A DNA stretch of 64,000 nt. Origin: CAVUWL01 sp963787415 (lineage in GTDB: Bacteria; Actinomycetota; Thermoleophilia; Solirubrobacterales; 70-9). Within the stretch, counting starts at the first letter, position 1, and every line of letters begins with the position of its first letter. Under the pieces are notes generated by a model. The model searched no databases. It was not told the origin of the DNA and worked only from the letters and a program-made list of their open reading frames with translations. Below, in pieces: positions 45,570 through 56,500 of the stretch. The position numbers and the translations under genes were made by a program. The stretch covers positions 186,001-250,000 of the forward strand of contig CAWBCO010000006.1 of assembly GCA_963787415.1 (NCBI GenBank), in the 5' to 3' direction.

Positions 45570-46749
45570 GATGCTCCCGCCGTTGCTGGAGGTCTACGTT
45601 GTCTGGCACCCGGATGATGGGGACGGCGCGACGGTGGCCGATCACCTGATCGACCACTTTCACGGAACGGCATTCTCCGGCCTGATCGGCGGGGCGATCG
45701 AGGTGTTCGTACGCTCCGAGGGGTGGACCGGACCCGACGACGCACCCCGCCCGCTTCCTTACGTGGAGGCGCTGCCGTACGGCGTTCCGGGAGCCGAGCT
45801 TACTGTTGTCGTACCGGTCCTTGGCGTGGAGCTAGCCCGCGCGGTTGAGGACGGCGGTCCATGGCGCGCATATATCAAGTTCCTGCGTGAGGGAGCCAAG
45901 GCTAGAGCGAGCAAAATCTGCGTTCTTCCGGTGCAGCTACCGACGGCCGTTTCCAAGGGCGCGCTGCATCATGTCATGGGTGATCTGCAAAGCATCGATT
46001 CGGGCGACGCCCTATGCCGCGACATCGCGCAAGCGATCGGGCAGTTCAGTCAAGCTGACAGGCAGCGCCTCAAAGTGTTTCTCAGCCACACCAAGCGCGG
46101 AGGATCCGGCGATACCCCGGACACGCTCGTCCGTCGAGTCCGAGAGCTGATCCTCGATACGAATCTGGAGGACTTCTTCGACGCACAGGACTTGCAGCCG
46201 GGCTCCGATTGGTCCGCGCAGCTTCTCTCCGAGGCCGCCACCGGTGCGCTTCTGGCGATTCGCACCGACCTATACGCTACCCGCGAGTGGTGTCAGAGGG
46301 AGGTTCTAGTCGCCAAGCGGGCGGGCATGCCGCTCGTCATGCTTGATGCCCTCTCGCAGGGCGAGGAGCGCGGCTCATTCCTGATGGACCATATGCCACG
46401 GATAGCCCTGCATGACGGCGTTAGCGACGATGCGATCCTGCGTTCTTTGAATCAGCTGGTCGACGAGTGTCTCAAGCGCGCCCTGTGGCGGCGCCAGCAG
46501 GAGCTCGCTGCGCGCTCTGACTTCGACGTGGCGGCGTGGTGGGCACCGCATGCGCCCGAGCCGGTGACTTTCGTCGCGTGGCTCAAGGGGGCCACACTCA
46601 CGTCGAATGGCCCCGTCGTCGTCCTGCACCCTGATCCACCGCTAGGTCGCGACGAGCTACAGACCCTCGACGAGCTGGCGAAGCTGTGTGGCATCGGCGA
46701 CCGTCTGGAAGTTCTCACACCGCGTGGGCTGGCGATCCGTGGGAACTGA
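45568..46749 (+). CDS. TIR-domain protein with a second, N-terminal TIR/SEFIR-like half
   Basis: ATG 45568 (or 45571) gives about 393 residues. The N-terminal half (EVYVVWHPDDGDGATVADHL, AELTVVVPVLGVELARAV, ASKICVLPVQL) has TIR/SEFIR-like strands but no clear catalytic Glu. The second half is a plain TIR: RLKVFLSHTKRGG, DFFDAQDLQPGSDWSAQLL, TGALLAIRTDLYATREWCQR and EVLVAKRAGMPLVMLDAL. The Glu of REWCQREV lies at the NADase catalytic position. A third block (FVAWLKGATLTSNGPVVVLH) closes the protein. It is the first gene of a three-gene operon with SLOG and MazG-like genes and overlaps the SLOG start by 11 nt. An immune NADase or signal-making role is inferred. Confidence 0.88.
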   Translation: MMLPPLLEVYVVWHPDDGDGATVADHLIDHFHGTAFSGLIGGAIEVFVRSEGWTGPDDAPRPLPYVEALPYGVPGAELTVVVPVLGVELARAVEDGGPWRAYIKFLREGAKARASKICVLPVQLPTAVSKGALHHVMGDLQSIDSGDALCRDIAQAIGQFSQADRQRLKVFLSHTKRGGSGDTPDTLVRRVRELILDTNLEDFFDAQDLQPGSDWSAQLLSEAATGALLAIRTDLYATREWCQREVLVAKRAGMPLVMLDALSQGEERGSFLMDHMPRIALHDGVSDDAILRSLNQLVDECLKRALWRRQQELAARSDFDVAAWWAPHAPEPVTFVAWLKGATLTSNGPVVVLHPDPPLGRDELQTLDELAKLCGIGDRLEVLTPRGLAIRGN

Positions 46750-47530
46750 TCCATCTCGCATTGGCTTGTCGGTATCCGAGAGCGCCGAGTTGCATCGCCT
46801 TGGTCTCGCCGAGCAGCACCTGCGCCTCGCTCTCGGTGAGGTCGCGCGCGTAGTGATCCGCGCTGGCTACTCGCTTGTATATGGCGGCCATCTGGATCCG
46901 GGCGGCTACACCGCGTTCCTAGAATCCGAGATGGATCGGTATGGGCGCACCGATCGCCGGCTCCAGCTCGTCGTTGGCTGGTCCGAGCATCGTCGCATGT
47001 CGCTGACAGACCTTCGTCGTCACAGGGACAACCTAGGCCTCAAGGCTCACATCACCTATCTGGACGCCGACGGCAGCTCAATCGCATACGACACTAGACG
47101 CGCCGAGGATCCGGCACCGACCAATGACGTGCCGGCCTCGCTCACCAAGCTGCGCCGATATTTGGTGAAAGAAACCGATGCGCGTGTGCTCATTGGAGGC
47201 AAGGAGCGCAACTACAAAGGCGACATGCCTGGCATCCTCGAGGAGGCGCTGCTGGCGATTGAGGCCGGCCAGCCGCTGTTCCTGGCTGGCGGATTCGGCG
47301 GCGCAACCGCAACCGTCGCAGCGCTGGTCGCGGGCCTCGAGCACCGCTGGCCGCTCGCGGAACATGAGACCGATCTCGGCCTTCTACACGACGCGATCGA
47401 GCGCTATAGCTGGACGCTTACCGACAACGGGCTGACTGACGACGAGAACCGCCGCCTCGCGACGACACACCGTCCAAGCGAAATTGCCTCCTTAGTCGCA
47501 ACCGGCTTAAATCGAACCTTCGATGCCTGA
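46739..47530 (+). CDS. SLOG-family nucleotide-ligand sensor protein
   Basis: GTG 46739 overlaps the TIR gene's stop by 11 nt and gives 263 residues. RIGLSVSESAELHRLGLAEQ, VIRAGYSLVYGGHLDPGGYT, RVLIGGKERNYKGDMPGILE and EEALLAIEAGQPLFLAGGFG form a Rossmann-like SLOG fold with glycine-rich ligand loops. SLOG domains recognise nucleotide-derived ligands; in ThsA the SLOG domain binds the signal made by a TIR partner. Here SLOG is a stand-alone protein between a TIR and a MazG-like gene. It has no SIR2 or membrane effector attached, so any output would need another subunit. The ligand and the pairing are inferred. Confidence 0.78.
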   Translation: MGTDPSRIGLSVSESAELHRLGLAEQHLRLALGEVARVVIRAGYSLVYGGHLDPGGYTAFLESEMDRYGRTDRRLQLVVGWSEHRRMSLTDLRRHRDNLGLKAHITYLDADGSSIAYDTRRAEDPAPTNDVPASLTKLRRYLVKETDARVLIGGKERNYKGDMPGILEEALLAIEAGQPLFLAGGFGGATATVAALVAGLEHRWPLAEHETDLGLLHDAIERYSWTLTDNGLTDDENRRLATTHRPSEIASLVATGLNRTFDA

Positions 47531-48392
47531 CGCGCGCCTCACCCTCGACGAGTATCAGCGCTCAGCTGCGGAGACTGACGTCGAGGGCGACAGTGAGGAT
47601 CCGATGGTTCCCCTCCTTGGACTGGCGGGTGAGGTCGGGGCATTAGCTACGGAGTTCAAGAAGAAGCGCCGCTCGGATGGGATCGCGTACACCGGTTTCG
47701 ACGAAGTCGTCGTTGAGGAGCTGGGCGACATCCTCTGGTACCTCGCGGCGCTCGCGCGACGTATTGGTATACCACTGAGCACAATCGCGGGCGAGAACCT
47801 TACCAAGACCCGTGCACGTTGGCTACCGAGCAATAAATCGTCCGCGCGCTCCTTCGACGAGGGTTTTCCCGAGGAGCAGCGCCTTCCACGGCAGTTCGAG
47901 GCTAGTTTCACGGTGGTCGATGAGCGTGTTGTTATGCGACTCGAGGGCGAGACGTTCGGGGATCCGATCGACGACAACGCACGTGTCGCGGACGGCTACC
48001 GCTTCCACGACGTCTTTCATCTCGCTTACCTGGGGGTCCTTGGTTGGTCACCGATTCTGCGCGGCCTGCTGAAGCGCAAGCGGAAGTTCGATCCGGAGAC
48101 CGACCGGACACAGGATGGCGCCCGCGCTTGCGCTGTAGAGGAGGCAATCGCGGCTTTCGTTTTTGAGATGGCGCGCCCGTACGAGTTCTTCGAGCGCGCT
48201 GACCATGTAGACGACCCGATCCTGCGAGGGGTAAAGGCCGTGGCTGGGGGGCTGGAGGTTGCCATGCGCACCAGCGCCGAGTGGGAGGCCGCGATCCTGA
48301 CCGGCTTCGCTGCCTGGCGAGGTCTATGTGCGGCGGAAGGCGGCCGCGTGCGAGTTGATCAGGATCGACGAACCGTCGAGTTGACCAGCTAG
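47523..48392 (+). CDS. MazG-like nucleotide pyrophosphohydrolase with C-terminal extension
   Basis: ATG 47523 overlaps the SLOG stop by 8 nt. Residues about 5-100 are a MazG-type all-alpha pyrophosphohydrolase: LGLAGEVGALATEFKKK and EELGDILWYLAALARRIG supply the paired acidic metal ligands (E-x2-x-E and E-x2-D). The C-terminal two thirds (GYRFHDVFHLAYLGVLGWSP, LRGLLKRKRKFDPETDR, ACAVEEAIAAFVFEMARPYE) is an extension common to a subgroup of these enzymes. The family cleaves NTPs to NMPs and pyrophosphate. In a TIR-SLOG operon it could deplete nucleotides or destroy a signal molecule. Its stop shares CTAG with the convergent gene's stop. Confidence 0.85.
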   Translation: MPDARLTLDEYQRSAAETDVEGDSEDPMVPLLGLAGEVGALATEFKKKRRSDGIAYTGFDEVVVEELGDILWYLAALARRIGIPLSTIAGENLTKTRARWLPSNKSSARSFDEGFPEEQRLPRQFEASFTVVDERVVMRLEGETFGDPIDDNARVADGYRFHDVFHLAYLGVLGWSPILRGLLKRKRKFDPETDRTQDGARACAVEEAIAAFVFEMARPYEFFERADHVDDPILRGVKAVAGGLEVAMRTSAEWEAAILTGFAAWRGLCAAEGGRVRVDQDRRTVELTS

Positions 48393-49414
48393 GCGAACAA
48401 CACAAGCGGAGTTGTCGACGACGCACACGGCGACGGCCCGAGGGACACGAGCCCCCACTTCGGTGGAAAGACGGTCGTCATTCGCTCAGCAAGCGGGCGG
48501 AAGCGCTGCTTGATCCGTGTGCGTCCCGATCGTCCCCGAACCTCCGGATGTGCGACCCGCGCGTACTTATCGACCTCGCAGAACAAGTTTTGCGCGTCGA
48601 TTAGATGCAGCCGGCGGCCAAAAAGTCCTCTGAAGGGAAGACCGAGGCGGGCGAATTGCTCCTCTTGCGAATCGACCACAAAGCGGATCACAGCTTCCTC
48701 GCGGCCAGCGGAGGCCGGACCGAAGCACTTGCGAATCCCGTCGAGGGCGCCGGGGCCAGCGACAACGTAGTCGTCTTCATCGAACGCCGTCAGTGGCGTG
48801 TAGTTGAGATCGATCGCGAACTGGAACGCGAGGAACCGTCCAATCGACGGATAACCCGCGAGCGTCTCGTACAACTCACGCAGCCCTGCAGCGCCGCGGA
48901 CGCGGTCGGTCAGCCGGTCGTCCATCATGATCTCCAGCAGCCGTAGGTGGTTGAAATGCTTGCGTGTGGCACCCAGCCGTGGGGGCGGAATTAGGTAGGC
49001 AGGGGAGTAGATCGGGCCGCGTGCCGCCAACTCGTCGATCGCCGCGGCATAGCGCACCGGGTCATACGTCGACCATGACACCGCGCCGACAGCACGCTCG
49101 AGTCCCTGCCACGTCGTCACGCGGTTGAAGAACTTGAACAGTAGGGTGCGGAACACCAAATCATTGGCGTCGTATTCTTGGCCGTGGTAGATGACCTCAG
49201 CGATGAGGAACTGCGACACGCGATCAGCGGCACGAAAAACGTTTGTGAACCGGTACTCGCCGAGCACTGGGTCGTCGGTCCACGGCGGCGGCGCGCCAGC
49301 GAGCCGTGCCTCATAGATCGACTGGCGGGCAGCTGCGAAGCGCCAATAGGTCTCGAAAACCGGCGTCGCCTCAAGATATCGACCACCGATTAGGTACGAC
49401 GGCATTGTTTGCAT
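48389..49414 (-). CDS. 5-hmdU DNA kinase helical-domain (HMUDK_hel) protein, aGPT-Pplase-like
   Basis: I start it at ATG 49414 (MQTMPSYLIGGRY), about 341 residues; the frame stays open to 50107 but the upstream part is Arg-rich and not protein-like. RYLEATPVFETYWRFAAARQ, YRFTNVFRAADRVSQFLIAE, FRTLLFKFFNRVTTWQGLER, YPSIGRFLAFQFAIDLNYTP and VVAGPGALDGIRKCF are the landmarks. They match the helical domain of 5-hydroxymethyldeoxyuridine DNA kinase and alpha-glutamyl/putrescinyl thymine pyrophosphorylase proteins. These are known from phage DNA base hypermodification clusters. It is convergent with the MazG-like gene, and the two stop codons overlap in CTAG (48389-48392). A glycosylase- or DNA-glycohydrolase-like role is possible; activity here is unknown. 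Confidence 0.82.
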   Translation of the reverse strand: MQTMPSYLIGGRYLEATPVFETYWRFAAARQSIYEARLAGAPPPWTDDPVLGEYRFTNVFRAADRVSQFLIAEVIYHGQEYDANDLVFRTLLFKFFNRVTTWQGLERAVGAVSWSTYDPVRYAAAIDELAARGPIYSPAYLIPPPRLGATRKHFNHLRLLEIMMDDRLTDRVRGAAGLRELYETLAGYPSIGRFLAFQFAIDLNYTPLTAFDEDDYVVAGPGALDGIRKCFGPASAGREEAVIRFVVDSQEEQFARLGLPFRGLFGRRLHLIDAQNLFCEVDKYARVAHPEVRGRSGRTRIKQRFRPLAERMTTVFPPKWGLVSLGPSPCASSTTPLVLFA

Positions 49415-50303
49415 CTTTTCAGTTTGGGCGGCGGGGGACGGTGCGGCTTTGATGTTCGACAGGCCTCGCGCGAATGTGGCGAGCGCTCTTAGTGCGCGAC
49501 CGCTGGCACCTTCTGCTCTGCGTGAAGGCCGACGCCGGTTGTCATTCCCTGCGGTGGAAACCGTCTCGACGCTTCCAGAGAGTGGCTCACGTTCTGTGGC
49601 CGAGTCATCGGGCTGAACGTCAGGTGCGCGATGTCGACCAGCACGACGGGCGAGATGATGATCGCCGCCGGCGCGTCTCCACTCGCCGCGGAGAGAGAAT
49701 CCCTGCGGCTCCGCCAGCGATAACGACCATGATCGGCAGCCAGCGAACCACTGCTGTGGCAACCCGCCCCTTACGTTGATAGCTCTAAGCCAGCTCGACG
49801 ACAGCGGCTGCCATCCGTGGGTCCCTTGGAACTCGCGCTTGACAAGAAACTGGTGCCACGCCACTTGTCGCCGTAGGAGAGCTCTTGGAACACCTACCTG
49901 TCGTCGGAGGCAGCCTCTCGGCTCTGCATCGTCAGAGAAGGAAGCTCCCGCTTTGCGCGATTTTGCGAGTGTCCGGCGAGCTTTGGTCGAGATGTCTGCC
50001 TTGGACGATAAGGACCAGTCCCCGGTGATGGGCCGTGCGCGCTCCCCGACAGCTAGCGAGCGTGCCAAAGCGTGTGCCAAAATTCGTGCGCGGACAGCCA
50101 GCGACACCGGTCGGGTAGCGGCGACACCCTACTCGGCGAGCATCAGCATTCCGCGGCGCCGACGGCGAGCGCCGCCAGGCTGGTTCACGAGCTTCCAGCC
50201 GACTCGCTGCAGCACCCGGTCGAGTTCTCCGGACCCAGGATAGAGTTCCCCTTATGCCCACCCCTCCGGACCGCCTGCCCGACGGCTCCGCAATCACTCT
50301 TCA
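49415..50303. other. About 890 bp without a confident gene
   Basis: Long frames exist on both strands (49776-50243 plus; 49932-50297 and the upstream part of the frame ending at 48389 minus), but all are Arg/Ser-rich without domain motifs. The promoters of the type I restriction operon (rightward) and of the HMUDK gene (leftward) must lie here; I could not place them. Confidence 0.4.
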
Positions 50304-52332
50304 ATGAAGCTCACCCAGCAGCAGCTAGAGGCGCACCTCCTCGGCGCGGCGAACATCCTGCGAGGTCGGACTGCCGGCCAGGACTACAAGAACTACATTC
50401 TCTCGCTGATGTTCTACAAGCGCCTCTGCGACCAGTGGGAGCACGAGGCAAACGACGCAATCAAAGAGCTAGAAGCTCAGCAAGGGAGGGACGTTCACTG
50501 ATGCTCAACGCGCGGTGTTTCGCGCAAGGGGCGAACACCGCTTCACGATCCCATCCGGAGCCTTGTGGGGGGACGTCAAGTCAGCTTCCAACGATATAGG
50601 TTCGGTGTTGACCCGGGCAATGCGTGCAGTCGCTGACTCCAATGAGGAGCTGCGCGGCGTTTTTACCGTTGACTGGAATCAACCCGCACCTGATGGAAGT
50701 GGTAAGCCGCTCATACCAAATGAGGTGGTTCACGCGCTAGTTCAACATTTCGATGCGCATAACCTTTCAAACGCCAACGTCCCGTCAGACATACTTGGCA
50801 AGGCGTACGAGTACCTAATTAAGCATTTCGCAGACGACGCGGGAGCCAAGGCAGGCGAGTTCTTTACCCCGCCCGAGGTAGTCGACACGTTAGTCCGCAT
50901 GTTGGAGCCACGTCCCGGAGACACCATCTACGATCCCACGAGCGGAAGTGGCGGAATGTTGGTTCACTGCGCGGATTACCTCCGTGAGACGGGCCATCAC
51001 GCGACAAGCGCGCGCTACTTCGGTCAGGAGATGAATTGGGGCAATGCTGCAATCAGCAAGATCAACTCAGTTCTGCACGGCCTGGACGCCGACATCGCGG
51101 CTGGCGCTAGCACAATTACCGACCCTCAGTTCTTGGATGAGCCGGCGGTCTGCGCCAATTCTCCCTTGCGCTCGCTAATTTCCCTTTCTCTGATGATATG
51201 TTGGTGGCTTCGACCGGAGCAACAAACGGACGATAAGAAGAAGAAGGAGAAGCTAAAGAAGGAAACGTTTGGTAAGGAGGGGTACAAGGACCCCCATGCA
51301 CGCTTTGGTCGTGGCGCAGCCTATCCGTCCCCGCCCGCAGGTTATGGCGACTATGCATTTATCTTGCACATCCTCGCGTCACTAGCGCCCGACGGTCGCG
51401 CCGGCATAGTCTGCCCGCAGGGAGTTCTCTTCCGGGGTCAGCCGCAGATCGATCCCAACGAGGATGATCTGTCTTCCCGTCGCAAGCGTAAGGCTGATAG
51501 CGAATACTTGATACGTCGGGCACTTCTGGACGCACATCTTGTAGACGCCGTGATTTCGCTGCCCCTGAACGTATTTTACGGCGCAACCGTCCCTGCCTGT
51601 CTATTGCTATTACGTCGAAATAGGCCACAGATCCGTCAGGACAAGGTACTACTCATATATGCAGCGCGCGACTATCGCGAGCTTTCTGCGCAAAACGAGC
51701 TTCGGCCCCAAGATGTTATGCGTATCCTCGTCCACTACTATACGTACGGCGATACGGCAAAGCTTCCTGGCATTCTTCAGCAGCAGGTCCTGCGCATTGA
51801 CGACCAAATTTATCAGCGCGAGGCAGACAATATCGCGCTGTTGCAGGCAGAATACGAAGAGTGTGACGCTAACCTTCGTGAAGTGGCGCAACAGCTACGT
51901 GCCGCACAAAGCAATACTGAGGCGGCACTGAGCACTGCCCAGCGCCGACGCGCCGTGGCGCTCCTTACTAGCACCAATAGACAGCAGGCTGCCACTTTGG
52001 CACAGCTCGCCGAGCGAGACGAGCGGATAGCTGAAGTTCAGCGGCGAGCACAAGAGGACCGGGATGACGTGAAGCGGGTGGCCCAAGAGCTGTCAACCGC
52101 TTACGCCGACGAAGATGAGCTCGTGAAATATGCACGTGTGGTGTCTCTTTCAGAGATCGAGGAAAACGAGTATAGCCTTAATCTTCCACGGTACATTGAT
52201 ACGTTTGAGCCAGCGGATTGCGTCCCCGTGCCGGAGGCAATGTCGGTCTTGGCCGAAGCCAGCGGACGCTTACGGGAGGCACAAGAGAGCCTTTCGACCC
52301 TCATGGGGGACTTCGGCTATGCGGGGGAGTAA
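50304..52332 (+). pseudogene. hsdM: Type I restriction-modification methylase subunit, frameshifted
   Basis: ATG 50304 begins MKLTQQQLEAHLLGAANILR, a normal HsdM N-terminus, but it stops at 50501. The protein resumes in another frame at RARGEHRFTIPSGALWGDVK (about 50520) and runs to 52332. SAM motif I is DPTSGSGGML. The catalytic motif IV is out of frame: between about 51147 and 51205 the right reading is LRQFSLALANFPFSDDM (NFPF), whereas the long frame gives nonsense there. Downstream motifs (YGDYAFILHILASL, GIVCPQGVLFRG, ISLPLNVFYGATVPA) and a C-terminal coiled coil are normal. At least three indels are needed to restore it, so methylation is probably lost unless these are sequencing errors. 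It overlaps or abuts hsdS. Confidence 0.85.
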
Positions 52333-52360
52333 GAACCTCTCGGGTTGCCAAGTCTTTGAT

Positions 52361-53539
52361 ATGTCATCCACTCCGGCCGACTGGGAATGCTGCCCGCTTG
52401 GAGATCGAATCACCCTCGAGTATGGCCAGGCGTTGCCTGAACGTTTGCGAAAAGCTGGGTCCACACTCGTTTACGGGTCTAACGGACGGATTGGCAAGCA
52501 CGATTCACCACTCGCGCCCAACGGGGGCTTGGTAGTTGGCCGTAAGGGCACTGTGGGAGCTGTCCAATTCACGACGGAACCGCTGTGGCCGATCGACACG
52601 ACTTACTATGTCGTTCCGAAAGCTTCTGACAGCTTACGTTTTCTCTACCATCTCCTTCGGTATCTCCCACTGACCCTTTTGAACGCGGCGACCGGCGTGC
52701 CCGGGCTTTCGCGCCGAGATGCATATGCGCTGCGCGGCGTCTTTCCACCCAAGGCTGAGCAGGATAAGATCGTGGGAGTTCTCGACGCTGCTGACCGTGC
52801 GACAGCAGCGGCCGACTCCACGCTTGGTCACGCGCGTGCCCTATACCGTTCGATGCTACACGGTTGCGTTCACGGACAAATAGGTCCTGGTGCGAGCAAC
52901 TTTGGCCGGTGGGCAGCTACCCGTCTTGACGCCGTCGCGGACGTAGGTTCAGGCGTGACATTGGGGAAAGACGTCTCGGGCAGACCTTCTGTCGACCTCC
53001 CCTATCTCCGGGTGGCCAATGTACAGGACGGCCATCTGGACCTCTCCTCGATAAAAACCGTCCGTGTACCGAGCGACGACGTCGATCGATACCGACTCGA
53101 ATCTGGCGACGTCTTGATGACCGAGGGTGGCGACATCGACAAGCTAGGTCGAGGGACGATTTGGCATGGTCAGATAGCTAATTGCCTGCATCAAAACCAC
53201 ATCTTTCGGGTCCGCCCTAACCGAGCGCTCCTGGACCCAGAGTACTATTCGCTGGTCGTCGAATCAGATATTGCGAAGCGATACTTTTGTCGCGTAGCCA
53301 AGCGGACTACTAACCTAGCTTCAACAAATAAGACGCAGGTCCGCGCATTTTCCTTTCCCCTTCCGCCGTCGACGGCGGAACAGGAACAGATCGTCGCAGT
53401 GATGAAACGCATTGGGGCCACCGTGTCGGCTCTCGAAGTTGAGCGCAATGCGTTGCGTCAGTTGGGGCGGTCCCTCTCGCACGATCTACTCACCGGGCGC
53501 GTGCGTGCGACTTCAGTTGATCCAGTTTCCGTTGTATGA
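52361..53539 (+). CDS. hsdS: Type I restriction-modification specificity subunit
   Basis: ATG 52361 gives MSSTPADWECCPLGDRITLE, a typical start of the first target recognition domain; ATG 52319, overlapping the hsdM stop, is the alternative. TRD1 spans about residues 8-150 (GKHDSPLAPNGGLVVGRKGT, TYYVVPKASDSLRFLYHLL). A conserved helix follows (PPKAEQDKIVGVLDAADRAT), then TRD2 (LDAVADVGSGVTLGKDVSGR, LMTEGGDIDKLGRGTIW, CLHQNHIFRVRPN) and the second helix (PSTAEQEQIVAVMKRIGATV). Both halves are complete and unbroken, unlike hsdM and hsdR. The recognition sequence cannot be read from the protein. The stop overlaps hsdR's start by 4 nt. Confidence 0.87.
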   Translation: MSSTPADWECCPLGDRITLEYGQALPERLRKAGSTLVYGSNGRIGKHDSPLAPNGGLVVGRKGTVGAVQFTTEPLWPIDTTYYVVPKASDSLRFLYHLLRYLPLTLLNAATGVPGLSRRDAYALRGVFPPKAEQDKIVGVLDAADRATAAADSTLGHARALYRSMLHGCVHGQIGPGASNFGRWAATRLDAVADVGSGVTLGKDVSGRPSVDLPYLRVANVQDGHLDLSSIKTVRVPSDDVDRYRLESGDVLMTEGGDIDKLGRGTIWHGQIANCLHQNHIFRVRPNRALLDPEYYSLVVESDIAKRYFCRVAKRTTNLASTNKTQVRAFSFPLPPSTAEQEQIVAVMKRIGATVSALEVERNALRQLGRSLSHDLLTGRVRATSVDPVSVV

Positions 53540-56500
53540 CCGAGAAAGGCTACATAGAGTTTCCAATCCTTGGATGGTTGTCCGGTTCGGCCGAGGCATC
53601 TTCTGGCGACCCTGGTCTTGGCTGGACGTACAGAGACGAGTCGGAAATGGCTCAGTTTGAGCGGCCGGTGGAGGATCCACTGGTCGAGCGCCTCTTGACT
53701 GAAGCGCTAATCAAGATCAATCCCGAGGTCGAGTCCGAGACAGAGGCGCGACTTGCAATCGCCGCGTTGCGAAAAACGCTGAGCCACCCCGACAGGCTGG
53801 CTGCCAACCGGGAAACGCTTGACTTGCTTCGGGATGGGGCCCGGGTCGTGCTCGCGCCAGGAGAGGATGCGACCACTGTGCAGTTCATAGCGTTTGAACC
53901 GTCTCGTCAGAGCCTCAACGATTTTACGGCCACAAACCAATATCGAGTCCAGGGCGCTCGTCAGTGCCGCGACGACACCGTCTTACTTGTGAATGGCATT
54001 CCTCTCGTGATCGCCGAGTACAAGAGCTACATCACAGCCGGGAAGGACTGGCGCGAGGCAGTCCACCAACTCCATCGATATCAGCGACAAGCCCCGCTGA
54101 TGCTAGCGCCAAACGTATTCTGTGTGGCGGCTGACGAGGAGGACTTCCGCTACGGGACGGTCCTTTTTCATAAGGCGGCAAAGGACGATGTAGAACGCCA
54201 CCTGGATTCTTGGGGGCGATGGTTGAGCCTCTACCCAGAGAGGAAAGGCTGGTGGAATCTGCCCGAGGCCGATCATCCGGACGACCCTCTGCTGGCACCC
54301 GTCAGTGGCCTACTACGACTCCAACCATGCCATGTTCTTGATTTCCTCCAACATTTCGTCGTATTTGAGACGAAACAGGGGCGTACAGCCAAGAAGGTTG
54401 CTCGATATCAACAATTCGAGGCTGTCAACGATATTGTCGATCGCACGATTAACCTGCTTGGCAAACCAGTGACCGCCCAAGACCGAACCGGGCTGATTTG
54501 GCATACACAGGGATCCGGAAAGACACTGACAATGGTTTTCGCTGGCTTGAAATTACGGCGCAATCGGCACTTGGATAATCCCACAGTGCTGATCGTAGTC
54601 GATCGGCGCGATTTGAAGACGCAACTCTCCGACGACTTCCTTGCGTGCGATTATCCAACCGTAGAGAAAGCCCTAGGTGTACAGGACCTAAAGCGCAGAC
54701 TAAAAGACGATTGGCGCGGAACGCTGGTTACAACAATCCAGGCGTTCCAGCAGATGAGTGACTTGCCAGCTGTAGATCGGGAAAATGTGATTAGCCTCGT
54801 TGATGAGGCCCACAGGAGTCAAAAGGGCAAGGGCGAGGACGGCTTCGCGATGACCATGCGTGTCAAGCTCCCAGACGCATTTCGCTACGGCTTTACGGGA
54901 ACACCGATCGACCGCACAATGACGAATACCCATCGGGATTTCGGGCCCGAAGCGGATGGCGTACAGGAGCGCTATCTCAGTTACTACGGAATCAAACGGT
55001 CAATTAAGGACGGCGCAACACTGGAAGTCCACTATATCCGTGAAAGGGTGCCATTTGCGGTAGATGAGGAGATTCTGAGCTCAGGTTTTGAGGAAACGTG
55101 CAAAGAGATGGAGCTTGAGGACGAAGAAGCCAAGGACTTTGTGCAGCGTAGACGCGCTAAATGGAAGGAGATTGCGACACTTCCAGGCCGGATAGACATC
55201 ATCGTCGACAAGGTCCTCGACCACTTTCTCGCGCATCCGGACCCGAGCGGATTTAAGGCGCAGCTTGTCGCGATAGATCGCACTGCGTGCGCGCTCTACA
55301 AGGACGCGCTCGACGAAAAGTTGACCAAACGCGGTATTCCGGAGGTTTGGTCGGACGTAATCATCTCGTCGGCGCAGAATACCGACCCCTTCGTAGCGCG
55401 ATTTGAGTACGCGAAGCAAACACAGGACGAGCTGATTGAGTACTTCAAGCTCACACCAGACGAGTGGGAGCGCTGGAACATGGAGCGCCATGGAGAAGAC
55501 CGAACCAATTGGCGTCCCCCGCTAAAGATTCTCATCGTGTGCGACCGACTTCTAACCGGGTTCGACGCTCCGATCGAGCAGGTTATGTATCTCGACAAGC
55601 CACTACGTGATCACAACCTCTTGCAGGCGATTGCACGAACTAACCGCCCTCTTCCTGCGATGAAGAAGCTGACTGGGGTCGTCGTCGATTACTTCGGCGT
55701 CTTCGCAAGCCTGGAGAGAGCTCTAAACTTCGATGAGAATATCCGCGAAGAGTCGCTCATAGACTGGGATTCGCTACGGAACGCGGTAACCGACGAAGTC
55801 GCCCAATGCATGCAGTATTTCGATGGCGTCAAGATCGAGGACACGCGGGATTGCCTACCGCGGCCCTACGGCGCTTGCGCGATCCCGACGTGGCCAAAGG
55901 TTTCGAACAATCCTTCAAGACCCTGGAACGACTGTGGGAGGCAGTTGCACCAGACCCGGTCCTCTATCCGCATCGGCGAGACTACCGCTGGTTGTGCAGC
56001 ATGTATGTCGCGCACCGACGGCGCCAGCGCGGAAGTCGGGACACCTACGGTGAGCTATCAATAAAGACCCGCTCTCTCATCGAGGAGAACACGACATTCA
56101 TGCGGGAGGTCGAGAGACTCCCAATCTTTCACATCGATGACGATTACGTCACCAAGGTAGAGCAGCTTCCCACGCCCTCGGATAAGGCCGCGGCACTTGA
56201 AGCAGCTCTCACGGCTGAGCTGTCAGAGGGAGAAGATAGCTTTACGTACCGTCAATTGGGCGAGCGATTGCGCCTTATTAAGGAACGCCGCGACGCGATC
56301 GACCGGGCTGCCGAGGACCAATTGGGCGCCTTAACTGAAATCGCCGACGAGACCGTCCGGACGAAGGCCGAGCCGGAGCGCCTAGGTCTTATCGATGCTG
56401 GCGAGTACGGGCTATTTTCAGTGCTGCGCGCCTATGCGCCATCCCCGGATGAAGCGTCCATTGCGCGATGCGCTAAGAAGATGGTCGAGCACCTCGTGAC

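Noticed and set aside
49776..50297. Possible small toxin or antitoxin genes before hsdM
   Set aside because: Frames on both strands are Arg/Ser-rich, lack ribosome binding sites and match no family.
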